Below are positions 11,919-22,747 of a stretch of 64,000 bases of DNA, in pieces. Location of the stretch: positions 7,378,001 through 7,442,000 of the forward strand of contig NGZR01000003.1 in assembly GCA_002197995.1 (NCBI GenBank). Reading direction: 5' to 3'. Under the pieces are notes generated by a model, which did no database searches, was not told the DNA's origin, and saw only the letters and a program-made list of their open reading frames with translations. The position numbers were made by a program, and so were the translations under genes. Source of the DNA: Gaeumannomyces sp. JS-464. Lineage: Eukaryota; Ascomycota; Sordariomycetes; Magnaporthales; Magnaporthaceae. Each line of letters opens with the position of its first letter. Positions within the stretch are counted from its first letter, which is position 1.

Positions 11919-12556
11919 GGCTGTCGTTGGATCAAGCAAGCCAAGGAGGACGGCCGAGAGCAAGAGGGTGACTCCTTGCCGCCAGGAGCATTGGCAGCGG
12001 ACACGGCCGAGATAAATACCCCGTCAGCCCCGGCCTCATGCAGGGCCCGAAATGCAATGGCTGCTGGCCCCAGAGCCCCCATGTTCGGGCCGACGTCTGT
12101 CTATCAAGAATCTTCAACGGAGAAAACGCGAAGGCTGGGGATCGTACTTTGTGGGTACGACGTGCGCACAGAAGAGGGGGACATTGGAGTCTATGTTGCG
12201 TCAGCGTCAGCACGCAAGCTGCACTGCACTGGACCTGCACCCGGCAGCGACGCCTACAGGGAAGGATGGGCAGCAGCCACCGTAAGACAGGACCTGCGCT
12301 GAGCCCTTTCCTGCACTGGAGCGGGGTTCTGGTTCGGCGACTCGCACCGACGGCGAATCAGCGGAGCGACCTTCCTCATTCGGAAGCGACATCGTTGGAG
12401 CCTTTGACGATGTGAACAATCGATTTTCGTCACTCCAGGCGCACCAACAGGAATTGACTGATTGGATATTGATAATACAAGGGAAGGATCAAACCCTGGT
12501 CCTGTTTCCCACCATCTGCTTACGCCACCAGAGCCCAGCCCACTTACTTGTTGCTG
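11919..12556. other. Promoter side of dipeptidyl peptidase V and 3' flank of the next gene
   Basis: A TATA-like TATTTATC on the minus strand (about 12009-12020) lies some 95 bases upstream of the DPPV start. Nothing else is supported in this stretch. Confidence 0.4.
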
Positions 12557-14184
12557 CTACTTGATGCTAAACGTCCTCGTATAGCTGATGGCCCCGTCCT
12601 CCACGCCCGCTCCCAGTATCATGTCCATGCTCGTAGCCGGCGACGGCGCCCCCAGCCGACCTCCGCCCGCCTCCACGCACGTCGCCGCCGGGTTGCCCAC
12701 GCCTGCGGCTGCCCGTGGTGGATGCAGCTGCTCGCGCGTGTGGACCGTCACGACGGCGGGCTTGCCCATGTTGTCCTGCAGTTCCACATCGTCGTGCAGC
12801 CCAGACACGATGCCATCCGCCCGGGCCCGATTGCAAGTGCCGCCGCCGCTGCCGATCGTGCCCGTTCCCCACCGGCCTGTCCTCCGCTGACTTTGTACTG
12901 CTGGCTGTAGTAGCCGCGCCGGTCTGCCGTCGAGTTTTAGCTTCAGCACGCGTCCGAGCAGCGGCTTCAGGAACGACGCGCACGCGGCGAAGATGCCGAT
13001 GTTGAGTTGGAGGCTAGCAAGCGAGGCCGGAGTCAGCATGTCGGGCGGCCGCATGGGAAAGGGAAGCACCAAAGCGCTTACTTTTTCCAGAAGTGAACCC
13101 AGTAGTCGCTGTAACAATGCCTGCCTTTAGTTTCAACTGTCCAACCTCGAGGCAATCTGGGAAAATTAGGAAGTCACTCACAAAGTCTGGTCTGGATCTC
13201 CCCCTGTCGTGAGCATAAAGACGGCCTTGAGGACACCCATCAAAATGGTACTGGAAGAATCAAGCAGCCATATTAGTAAAGAAGTCCAAAAATCCAGCCC
13301 CTTTTTTTGCTCCGGGTCCGTCGAGGCGCCTACAAATAGCCAAGGTTGACGATGCCAATGACATAGAGCTTGACGCGCAGCTTCATCTGTAAGCTCCAGA
13401 TGATGGGGATCGGTAGTGTCCTAAGGAGTACGTCAGTGAAGATGTGACAGGCTAGACGAAGTGGTTTGTATGGGTCAACTTGGGACCATGCTCCAACTCA
13501 ACCCTTGCTGGAGGCAGGTCAGCATACAAACATTCCAGTACACGAGGTTGACAAAAACGCTGAAGTCGTGGCACCTCGGATCGAATGGGTTCATCCACTG
13601 AAATTCCCACCACCCGGATAATGGCGTGCAGCATACAAACAGCCGGGCGATGGCCTGGATGGAGTACAATGCTGGAGGGGCAATATAGCAACATCAGCAA
13701 GTGCCAGAAAGTCTCCATGGAAGAAACACGTACCCATGACACCGTAAAGAGACCATCTATACCAGGCTAGGTCCTTCTTGAGCCGCAGAAGGCTGATGGC
13801 CATGGAGATCCTAAGCAGTCCAAGCGCCACCCCGTCCGAGAGAACCGTTTTCCAGAACGTAATCTGCTCCAACTTGACCCTGTCCTGCGGCGGGATGGTC
13901 AGGCCATGCCGGCCAAGCCCGTAGGGAACCTGCAGGATCAGACATATCCACGAGCCGAGGGCGAGCATGGCGGTGGCGATGATGAGGCCATCGTCTGCCC
14001 CGAAGGCCTTGACCATAAATACCCGAACATATGCCCGCAAGGCAACAGAGGTCATGGCCAGAACGTGGAAGAGGCCGACAAAGCCCACGATCCTGCCGGC
14101 ATTGCTAGCGGCGACATATTCGGGTGGGAAAGCAGGCGGTGGCCCAGGGGGTCCGAGGGGCGGGTTGTCCGCGGCCGTGCTCAT
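12557..14184 (-). CDS. Rhodopsin-domain (PTH11-like) integral membrane protein
   Basis: Six exons: 13734-14184, 13528-13671, 13334-13451, 13182-13250, 13082-13108 and 12557-13013. All have GT-AG ends, and the total of 1,266 nt encodes 421 residues. Seven hydrophobic helices follow a Pro-rich start (AGRIVGFVGLFHVLAMTSV and further). Family marks of the fungal rhodopsin domain appear in order: VFMVKAFGADDGLI after helix 2, a helix with WKTVLSDGVALGLLRIS, a helix ending VFVNLVYWNV, then CHIFTDVLL-TLPIPIIWSLQMKLR across an exon junction, and DPDQTFDYWVHFWKNLQLNIGIFAACASFLKPLL, built from three exons, which confirms the splicing. Such proteins are plasma-membrane receptors or sensors of unknown ligand. 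The cytosolic tail from about residue 300 is Gly/Arg-rich and less conserved; a pair of compensating frame errors there cannot be excluded. Confidence 0.85.
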
Positions 14185-16134
14185 TGCTTGCGAGGCCGGC
14201 GGGTGCAATCAGTCGTTAGGCTTGCAAGCCCGGAGGTGGGCCGTTCGTAGAGTCTGGTGGAGATGCGTGGGCTGGAAACTAGCTAGGGTCGAATGGAAGG
14301 TGGTTGTCGGTCCAGATATACACCTAGCACCTTTGCATCCAGCAAGGTTGGAGAGACTGCAAGTGCAGAGAAGCGACAAGACACAGGTCTTGCTGCCATC
14401 TGAACCAGGGGCGGACCACGGCCATCTTCTCTCTGGTCCTGCAGGAACAGTCTCCAGGCACGGTAGGACAGGCTTCTTGGAAGGAAGGTTACAGTGCATG
14501 GGTGTGATATAAAATATGACTGACTGCGTGCGAGAGACAGATGTTGGCATGCGCGGAGGGGGATAACGTGAGAGAGGGGTTTCGTGTCGGCTATGGTAGG
14601 CTCTGGCTTAGCCGAAGGGCCTCGGCATGCCGATCTAAGGCTTGGCGTTTTAGTCGTACTACATCGGCCACGGTGTAGTTAATGGGCCCTGGAAACGGTC
14701 GTGGAAGCAATGAGAACATCCGCAAAGCAAAGCGACCAAGTCCAGCGTCGCTGCATGTTGGTTGGCACGTCAAGGCGAACGGGCCATGCTATTGAGACCA
14801 AGCGCCTCTCTCACTAAAGATAAGAGGCGATCCAGGATAGCTCGGAGACGGCATCGTGTCACGCACCCCCCACCCGAGACGGATCGCTGGAACGTGGCGT
14901 GGTGCCACGCCCGCAGACCACCCTGCGCCCCTCATGCCGGCCATGTGCCGCCAAGCGATCGAGTTGGTTGTCACCCGCGGCGGAGAGTTGGTGGAAGCTC
15001 GCACGCGATTATTGCGGTTCCCAAACTCGTTCGCTGGGCGATGTGGAATGGGCCGAGTGCAATCACAAGGGTAGCATTTCGAAATCCTCTAACTTGTTGT
15101 TCTGGGCACTGGCGCGAGTTCAAGGCAGAAAAAGGGGGTAATGAAACTGTTGCCACCCTGGGCTGTTGGCAGCTTGTCCAACGAACCGGTGGCTTGGATG
15201 TTGGGCCGATGCAGCCGGGACGAAAGCAGGGGCATCTGATAAGGTGACATTGGACCAGGCACTTGCTCCTTCAACCGTTTCGCCAACAGGCATCAGGGGG
15301 TGGCGGATGTTTGTGGGTAACACGCAACCAGTGATGGATGAGCCCTGGGTCGACCACGGTGCGGGCCCGCCGCTGCCTGTGGTCTGTCGATAGAGTCCAT
15401 GTTGGACGCCCTGCCGGAGATCCCAGGCACCGCCAACGTGGTGGGGCGGGATGCATGCCGTTCTCCCGCTACGGCCGGCTGATTGAAGCGATGTGGACCT
15501 GATATGAGGGGACTGCCCTATTTGCACCGCGACCTTGGAAGGGATAGGCCGAGTTGCCCTGAAGGGCGGACCAAGAAATCCAACCCACCATGCGGCGTGC
15601 AGACGCAAGGTGAGGGGGCATTGTGACGGATGGCGTGTCGAAGATTGCGCAGGAACAAACGAGGAGGAAAATAAGGTAGCCGAGAGAGGTCTGGGGAGAC
15701 GGAGGAGGTGGCAGGCCAATACCAAAAATCACACAGCTCCATCCAAATGGGTGCAGCCATTGGCGCCTAGTCGTGAACCCCATGCACCGCCCGCCTTCCG
15801 AGGCGTGGCGATGGGACCCTGCGGACCGTCGAGGGAAGAACGTTGGCGGGTAGAGGGCCCCGCGAGCGGCAAATGCAAAAGCCCCCTGCGGCCGACCGGG
15901 TCGTGCCTGGCGTGCGCCGCGGTCTTTTACAAATAAAGCTGCAGCCACTCGATGGCGCGCTCGACGATCGTGTCTCTGCTGCCACCCATCGCGAGGCAGA
16001 GCAGAGCCAAGCAGAGCAGCACTGCATCAGTCAAACGCACCCAGCCATCGGCAAGTCCCACGCGTCGCGGCGATCACATTCGTTTCCTCCCTGCTTCTCC
16101 TGCGCCCAACAAGCATACATAGGGCCGGGCAACA
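14185..16134. other. 2-kb intergenic region, no gene recognised
   Basis: Both strands contain frames of 60-200 codons, but they are GC-biased random frames without recognisable domains or family starts. A minus-strand TATA-like stretch near 14505-14515 is about 320 bases upstream of the rhodopsin-domain gene. No repeat or RNA structure was noticed. Confidence 0.45.
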
Positions 16135-17662
16135 ATGCGCAACGCTATCAGAGTGTGGTCGAGGGCGGGCCTTGTGGTCGCCGCTCTTTTCGCTGCCCGC
16201 GCTGCCGCCCTTCCTGCCGCCGCCACGATCGAGCGCGACGTGGTTGTTGTCGGTGGCGGTGCTGCCGGGGCGCATGCCGCCGTGTGGCTTCGCGACCATG
16301 GCAAGAGCGTGCTCGTGGTTGAGAAGGCCAGTCAGCTTGCAAGTACTGCCAAGATGTTGGAGATGTGTGGCTGCTAGGTTGGCCGTTCCTATCCGTTCCT
16401 GTCCGCTAACTTGACCTTCCTCTCCAGGGCGGCCATACCGCCTTCTACAATGACCCGGCGACTGGCAAGAAGATCAACGTCGGTGTTCAGGCGTGGATGG
16501 AGTACAAGGACACTCTCGGGTTCCCTGATCGCATGGGCGTGCCGACCAACGGCTCCATGGAGTTTGCGATGCTCGAGTACAAGTACGTCGACATGACCAC
16601 GGGAAAGGAGGTGCTCGGCTGGGCCCCGCCGGCCCCTGAAGCGCGGTTCCCAGCGCTCCAAAAGTACGTCGACGCCATAGCCCCGTACGAGAGCATCATG
16701 ATGCCGGGTTTCGAGAACTTCCCCAAGGCCGGCGAGATCCCCGAGGATCTGCTCATGCCCTTCCGCGACTTTGTGGCCAAGTACGGGATCGAGGCCTCGG
16801 TGCCGGGCATGTGGGACGCGACCGTGCAGGGCCTCGGGGACCCCATGGAAGTGCCGACCCTGTTCGTCATCCAGGCCTCGGGCCTGCCCATGGCCCGGGC
16901 CCTTCTCGGCCAGGCGCGCGCCGCGGTGCCGCCCTCGGGCCGGCTGTACGACCTGTACGACGCCGTGGCCAGGTTCCTAGGCGGCGACGTGCTCTACTCG
17001 AGCACGGTTGCATCGTCCAAGCGCGGCGACGGCGGCGTGTGCCTCGAGGTGCGCGGTGCCGACGGCAAGACCACGACGGTCAAAGCCAAGCGATTGCTGG
17101 TGGCTATGGAGCCCACGCCCGAGAGCATGGCGCCGCTGGACCTGGACCAGGCCGAGACGGACGTATTTTCCAAGATCAAGTTCACGACTGTGTACGCAGG
17201 CATCATCCGGCACCCGGCGCTCAAGGCGGGCAAGGCCTACTCGAACCGCTCGCCGCTGCCGGGCTCAACCAACTACACCGTGTACCCGCTGGCGGCGCAG
17301 GTCGGGCGTATGGACTGGATCAAGGACACGAAGGACTTGTTCCAGTTCACGGCGGTGGGCACGGACGAGGACACGAACGAGAGCATGAAGGCGCTAGTGA
17401 GCAAGTCGATCGACAACCTGATGGCCGCGGGAGTGCTGGCGCACGAGGCGGGCGACGTCGAGTTTGTCGAGTTCGCCGGCCACGGCAAAATGCACCCGCA
17501 CGTCTCGGCGGACGAGCTGCGCGCCGGCTTCATGACCAAGCAGGTGGCGCTGCAGGGTGGCGGTCGACGTGGTACACAGGCGCGGCCTTTTCGGCCGGCT
17601 TTTCGACGGTGGTGTGGGAGTACAACAATGTGGTGCTGCCCAAGCTGATTGAGGGGATCTAA
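16135..17662 (+). CDS. Secreted FAD-dependent oxidoreductase (flavin amine oxidase-like; one frameshift)
   Basis: Two exons, 16135-16338 and 16428-17662, about 479 residues. A signal peptide (RAGLVVAALFAARAAALPAA) leads into the FAD dinucleotide fold VVVVGGGAAGAHAAVWLRDHG, with the acidic ribose-binding end VLVVEK. After the intron the frame gives QLGGHTAFYNDPATGKKINVG, the second FAD-contact motif. The C-terminal FAD loop region TWYTGAAFSAGF precedes VVWEYNNVVLPK. This resembles the fungal flavin oxidoreductases related to beta-cyclopiazonate dehydrogenase; the substrate is unknown. The intron has a GC donor (GCAAGT), the only choice that keeps GGH in frame. A single base is missing near 17555-17565, just before RSTWYTG. 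The family includes secondary-metabolite enzymes and secreted amine oxidases, so the exact chemistry is open. Confidence 0.83.
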
Positions 17663-17950
17663 AATGTTTACCTCTGTCGATAAGCACATTTTAGCTTGGT
17701 ATAACTATAGAAATAATGAAATGGTGTTTATTGATGTTGTGACGATGTGTTGGTGGGTCACGCTGGCGGGTCAAAAAAAAAAAAAAAAAAAAAAAAAAAC
17801 TCCAGGGTGCAAAATGGATTACAGGTGGCCCCACTCACTGGAGCCGCACGCTAAGCACACTGACAGAAATCGCGTTCCCCAAAGTTGCCTTCGCATTCGC
17901 ATTCCTCCCCGACAAAACACAGCCCAGCCCTTCCACCCAGCCAAAGCCAC
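17663..17950. other. Convergent 3' intergenic spacer with A tract
   Basis: The FAD oxidoreductase and the MFS gene end towards each other here. A run of 27 A follows at about 17773-17799. Confidence 0.55.
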
Positions 17951-19576
17951 CTAGTGGTCACCCATCCTCCGCGGCGGTACCTTAGCCTCAAACAGCCGGT
18001 CAATCTCGTCAAACGTCTTGCCCTTGAGCTCGGGCACGTAGACCCAGCTGCCCAGCGTCCCCAGCAGCCCCAGCCCGCCAAAGACGAAGCCGACCTTGCC
18101 CTTCAGGTTGCCCTGGTCCGGGTTGACCATGTACGGGATGGCAAAGTTGAAGACGATGCCGCACAGCGCCTGCGTCGCCGTGGCCAGCGAGATGGTCTTG
18201 GCCCGCAGCGTCGTGCTGGACGCCTCGCCTAGGATGGCAAACGCCATGGCCCCGACCGTCAGGAAGTAGACAAACGCGTACACCACCGTCGCCGCCGCCT
18301 GCACCCAGTTGGCCGCCCCGCCGGCACCACGTCCAGGATGCCGATCAGCATCAGCAGCCCCGCCAGCGTGCCCATGCCCGTTAGAAATACGGTGCGCCGC
18401 CCGAACCGCTCCACCACGAACCAGCTGGCCATGTTGCCCGCCACGCCGCACGCCGTCACGCCCACGCTAAGGTCGAACGCCCGCGACTCGGCCAGCCCGG
18501 CCAGCTGGAAGAAGTAGGTCGAGTACCCCAGCACGAAGATGATGCCCACCAGGTGCTGGCACAAGAACACGCCCGTCGAGATGCCCGTGCGCAGCAGGTT
18601 TGTGCCGCGGAAGCAGTCGATCAGCCGCCCTTGCGCCGCTCTGGACCGCCGCTCCTCCTCGATCGTCGCCTCCAGCCCGCGCAGCCGTGTCTCGGCGTCG
18701 TAGTCACGCCCAAACAGCTGCTTGATGGCCTTAATGGCCTGCTCCTTCTTGCCCTTGCGCGCCAGGTACCACGGCGTCTCGGGGAGGAACGGCAGAAACA
18801 CGCCCAGGAAGACGACAAAGAAGAGCTGCGTCGCGAACGGGCCGCGGTACGCCCACGGGTCTCTGCGGTCGCTGAAGGCCTTGACCACGGCGTTGGACAG
18901 GAGCTGGCCCATGGCGATGCCCAGGTTGACGCCCGACGTGGCGTACCCGCGCAGCGCCACGGGCGCGATCTCGCTCGCCGCCAGCGGTGCCAGCGTCAGG
19001 TAGCAACTCAGCCCTAGGCCGAGCACGATCTTGGAGCACAGGAAGGCCGCGCGCGTCTGGGAGAAGATCTCTCCAATGGCCCCGCCGCCAGCAAGCAGGA
19101 GACCCAGCACGAGTCCGCCCCGGCGGCCAATGCGGTCGGCGACCAGCTGCAGAGGAAGCCGCCGAAGAACTGGCCGACCGTCGGCACCACGTTGAAGGCC
19201 GTCTGCCACTCGGCCGGTAGGATGGCTTTGCCGTCGTCGGCCACGTAGCCAAAGTCTCTCCTGAACGCTTCGACCGCGATCATGTTGCCGTTGATCTGCG
19301 CATCGAAGCCCCTGTACGGACACGAAATCCATAACACGTTAGTCTCTGTCCAGGCTGTGCCTCGTTGACTGGCTGACAGGGGGACTCGCCATCCGACGGC
19401 ACACATGGCCCAGTAGAAGCACCACCAGATAAGCGTCTTGTGGTTCCTGAAGGCCTCCTGTAGGGTTAGGTCGCGCTCCTGCTGGTTGGCAGTCACCTCG
19501 CCATCACGCTTGGAGTCATGGTGCTCGGCCACAGGCTCGACCGGTAGTGCCGAATTCTGTTGCTCTAGTTTCCCAT
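17951..19576 (-). CDS. MFS sugar transporter (three frameshifts, GC-AG intron)
   Basis: About 516 residues, with exons 19390-19576 and 17951-19311. The N-terminal region HKTLIWWCFYWAMCAVGWGFDAQINGNM is formed across the intron. The first MFS loop motif is VADRIGRRGG after a QFFGGF helix, and ALRGYATSGVNLGIAMGQL is typical of fungal maltose/hexose permeases. A PETPWYLARKGK motif starts the central loop, the second loop motif is ERFGRRT, and the protein ends PELKGKTFDEIDRLFE. It should be a plasma-membrane sugar or alpha-glucoside proton symporter. Single G deletions fit the shifts near 19155 and 18320 and just after the ATG (19573). If the last is accepted, the start is MGKLEQQNS; otherwise no ATG lies in frame. 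A TATA box (TATAAAG, about 19681-19688) lies 105 bases upstream. It is divergent from the Zn2Cys6 regulator. Confidence 0.85.
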
Positions 19577-20186
19577 TGCGGCAGTGGAGCTGTTTCCTGG
19601 ACTCAGAAACAAGCAAACCGACTGGAGATGTGTGTGGCAAGCCGATGTTGCTTGTCTCCAGCGCCGGCGATCCGTCGCGCTTTATACGCGTTGGGTTCAC
19701 CGACGCTGGTCCTTGCCAGTGTCTCCTCTTTTCTTTTCGTCCCGCCAGTTCTCCCTTCCCCTGTCCTGTCTCCTGTTGGCCCGGTCAAACGCCCGAAAAG
19801 GTACCGGGGCTGAACGTCGGGGACCCGCGTGGAGACTGGGGTCGAACCTAAAGCGCCTTTCCGAATCTGGGGAAGAGCGGGGTGGCCCCATGCGGATATC
19901 AGCCGAGCATTGTCTCGAGTCATACACTGGGTCGCACCGGGGTCTGGCCTGGCTCCTGTGAGTGGCTCCAAGTCTATGAGAAGTCGGGGTCATGCGCCTT
20001 GTTGGCGAGGCCTGGACTTGTTAAGTGCGACACTCCCCGTGCTACCTCGCATGTTCCAGGGGCCCATCTTCTTTTCATACACGCACACAACATTCCATAC
20101 TTGGCTCTGACAGACTACACGGCACAGTCGGTCTGCATGCCGAGATAGCAGCCGAGCCTGGACCTGGACCCGACTGTGCGGATTCG
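19577..20186. promoter_or_regulatory. Divergent promoter region between MFS transporter and Zn2Cys6 regulator
   Basis: A 610-bp shared upstream region. On the minus strand a TATAAAG at about 19681-19688 suits the transporter. No clear TATA was noted for the regulator. Shared regulation is inferred from geometry only. Confidence 0.45.
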
Positions 20187-22255
20187 ATGGACCGACAACA
20201 ACCTCTGCCTGGAGGCCCACCGCTGGACATGACCGACATGGCCACGGCGGCAGCACCTGAGCCTGCAGCCGCACACGAGGGCGGATTCGACGAAGGCGCT
20301 CCCTCGCCCACGCCCACCCGGAATCCTCGCCCGTCCCCACGGGGAACGGCTTCATACCAGCGAAGGCGAGCCGTCAAGGCCTGCCAGGTCTGCCGGGCGC
20401 GGCGTACCAAGTGTGACAACCTGAAGCCGTCATGCTCCTTCTGCCTCAAGACCGGGGCTAAGTGCATCCAGTCGCCCGTCGACCTGTCGAGCTTTGACCC
20501 AGCCAGCCTGAAAATCCTGGAGAGGCTTGATGAGCTGGAAGAGCTACTCAGGTCCCCGAAGGGTCGCATCGCCTCCACCGATGACGCGGGGGCTCCAAAC
20601 AGCAGCGGTGCTACCCCAATGCCCCGCCAGGCCAATACTGCGGCTGACGCTGTTTTCGGCATCGACAAGGGCATGGTGCTACCCCCGCATGTCGAGACTG
20701 TCATGGCATGGCCAATTCTGCAGCCCATTGTGACGGCCGCGCGCACACAGGCTCGGGCTGGCAGCACCCCTCTTTCGGCTGCAGCCTCCCACAGGTCGCT
20801 TGGGGCCGGGCTGGCCGGGCTAGAAGACGAGCCTCGCCGTGTCCGTGAGTTGCTGGACAGCTTCTTCAGCCATGTCCACGTCAAGAACCCGATCCTCGAC
20901 GAGACCAGCACTCGGAGCCTTGTCCAGTCTGCCGTGCTAAACGGCATCGACTGGTCGGCCGAGTCGTGCCTTGCTCTATTGATATTGGCACTGGGCGCCG
21001 TGGCCACACCCTTGGGCCCAGCCACAGCAGCATGCCAGGGAGCGCAGCTTATACAGAAGCCCAGTCGTACTTCCATGCGGCCCAAAAGCGGCTAGGGGTT
21101 GTCATGACGTCGGACCAGACCATCGCGCCACAGTGCTTATTTCTGGCCGGCGTCTACTTGATGTGCACTTTCCAGCCACGCGAGGCTTGGCGCTGCTTTG
21201 TGCAGGCCTTGGCCAGCTGCCAGCACTTTGCCTTTCTCAGCCCCAGATCCCAGCGGGAATACCACAATGCGCTGGCCGAGGACCCGCACCACCACGACCA
21301 CACCATCGACCGGTCCCAACAGGCCATTTACTGGTCGTCCTGGAAGTCGGAACGCGAGGGGAGGGCCCATTTTCCGTACCTGCAGGATTTTGGCACCGAC
21401 GACCACATCTCCGGAACGGCCACGACCTCGTATCCCTCCTTCTTCCCAACCCCGCCGGGACCGAGAGTGGGCGCCCACATTCATTCTGGAACCAGCAGAG
21501 CGGACATCATGACGGTGGGGATGATGGTGACGCCAGAGAGCCTGCAGGACGAGAGGGAACGCACGTCGTGGTATTTCTACCTGTCCGAGATCTCGCTGCG
21601 TCGGCTGTGCGCGCGCATTGGAGCCGAGCTGCTCGAGCTGCTCGAGAAGCACGCATCCTGCCAGCCGGACTTCCTGGCAGCTGTCGCAGCCAATGTGCCC
21701 TCGTACGAAGAGCAGACACTCGACTGGATCCGGTCACTGCCCCCTTGTCTGTCGTTTGACGCCCCGCCAGACAGGGACGACGTATGCCGATTTGTTCTCA
21801 GGGGCCACGCTTTGAATATTTACGAGATGATATACTGGCCGTTTCTGTCGGCCTTCCTGGGAAGGGATGGAGCGCAGGTAGACGGCCAGTTTGGGGACAA
21901 TGGCAAGGCGAACCATCACCAGCAGCTCGCGCAAAAGGGGCTAGACTACCACTTGTACCGACTGGTGGTCAACAAGCCCGGATACCAGCACCGGCACCAC
22001 GGCACGCTGTACATGATGCACACATGCTACCGCAGCTCGCTGGTCCTCCTCGCAGCGGCCACACAATGTGCGCGCGTGCCCGGGTACGACGGTCGAGGCG
22101 ACCCACCAAGGCTTGGCCTGTCGGTGCCGGCCGGGTGGAATCAGTCCGTCAGCGATATGCTCTCTCTGCTCAGCATCTGGAGCACGGAAACGAGCGAGTT
22201 TGACCAGGTGCGCAGCGTCCTGGAGACGGGGCTGGTCTCCACGTTGGCCGGGTGA
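20187..22255 (+). CDS. Zn2Cys6 binuclear cluster transcription factor (one frameshift)
   Basis: About 689 residues without introns. The binuclear cluster is CQVCRARRTKCDNLKPSCSFC with a final C six residues later, at about residues 65-92, preceded by a basic stretch QRRRAVKA. A Leu/Glu-rich linker (ILERLDELEELL) gives a short coiled coil for dimerisation. The middle-homology region starts at HVHVKNPILDE and continues through YFHAAQKRLGVVM, YLMCTFQPREAWRCF, a variable acidic/His-rich loop, and the fungal-TF segment ERERTSWYFYLSEISLRRLC. The region IYEMIYWPFLSAFL follows before the C-terminus. One base is missing near 21015-21030 (at GP-HSS), moving the frame; everything else is uninterrupted. 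It acts in the nucleus. Its divergent neighbour is a sugar transporter, a likely target. The start used is the ATG just before the low-complexity N-terminus. Confidence 0.88.
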
Positions 22256-22747
22256 GCGGCGGGGAAAACAGGGGACGCCGATCAAGTTGATGGGACCATG
22301 GAAATTGGATGGGTTGCGTGGTTCCCCGCAAATCTCCGCGCCCACATTCCCATCCCCCGCCCTTTTGGGTCCAAGGCTGGTGGTGGATGCTTTGGGTGCT
22401 TGGTTCGCGGAGTATCGCAGTTAAGAGCCAGGCGAGGTGGGGGTTGCCGCAGTTGGTGACAAACGCGGAAAGGCCCCCCCCCCACCTGGGGACTGCTCCA
22501 GTGCCCCCGAAACAGGCACGCCCTGGCGAGATGACGGAATGTGGCAAGGAGACGAAAATTAGAGCGGGGAGAAGACGGAAACACTGCCTGCAATAAATAA
22601 TCGCAGAAGTGACTGAGGTATTGGGGGTATTCAACCTTGGAAGCTGAACAGCAGCCGTTCATCTTCCGTCGGGCTACATCTCACGGTAACCGTCGCGTCG
22701 CTACTTCACCGCCCGATTTCACAGTTTCAGCGCAACCAGACACAGCA
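22256..22747. other. Intergenic between regulator and GH5 gene
   Basis: Tandem-gene spacer (492 bp) with a C9-10 run near 22477. No coding feature is supported. Confidence 0.4.

Noticed and set aside
12557..13117. Separate 186-residue minus-strand gene
   Set aside because: It is the last exon of the rhodopsin-domain gene; splice sites and transmembrane motif continuity join it to the upstream exons.
14762..15247. 161-codon plus-strand frame in the 14-16 kb gap
   Set aside because: No recognisable domain, composition typical of random GC-rich frames, overlapped by equally long frames on the other strand.
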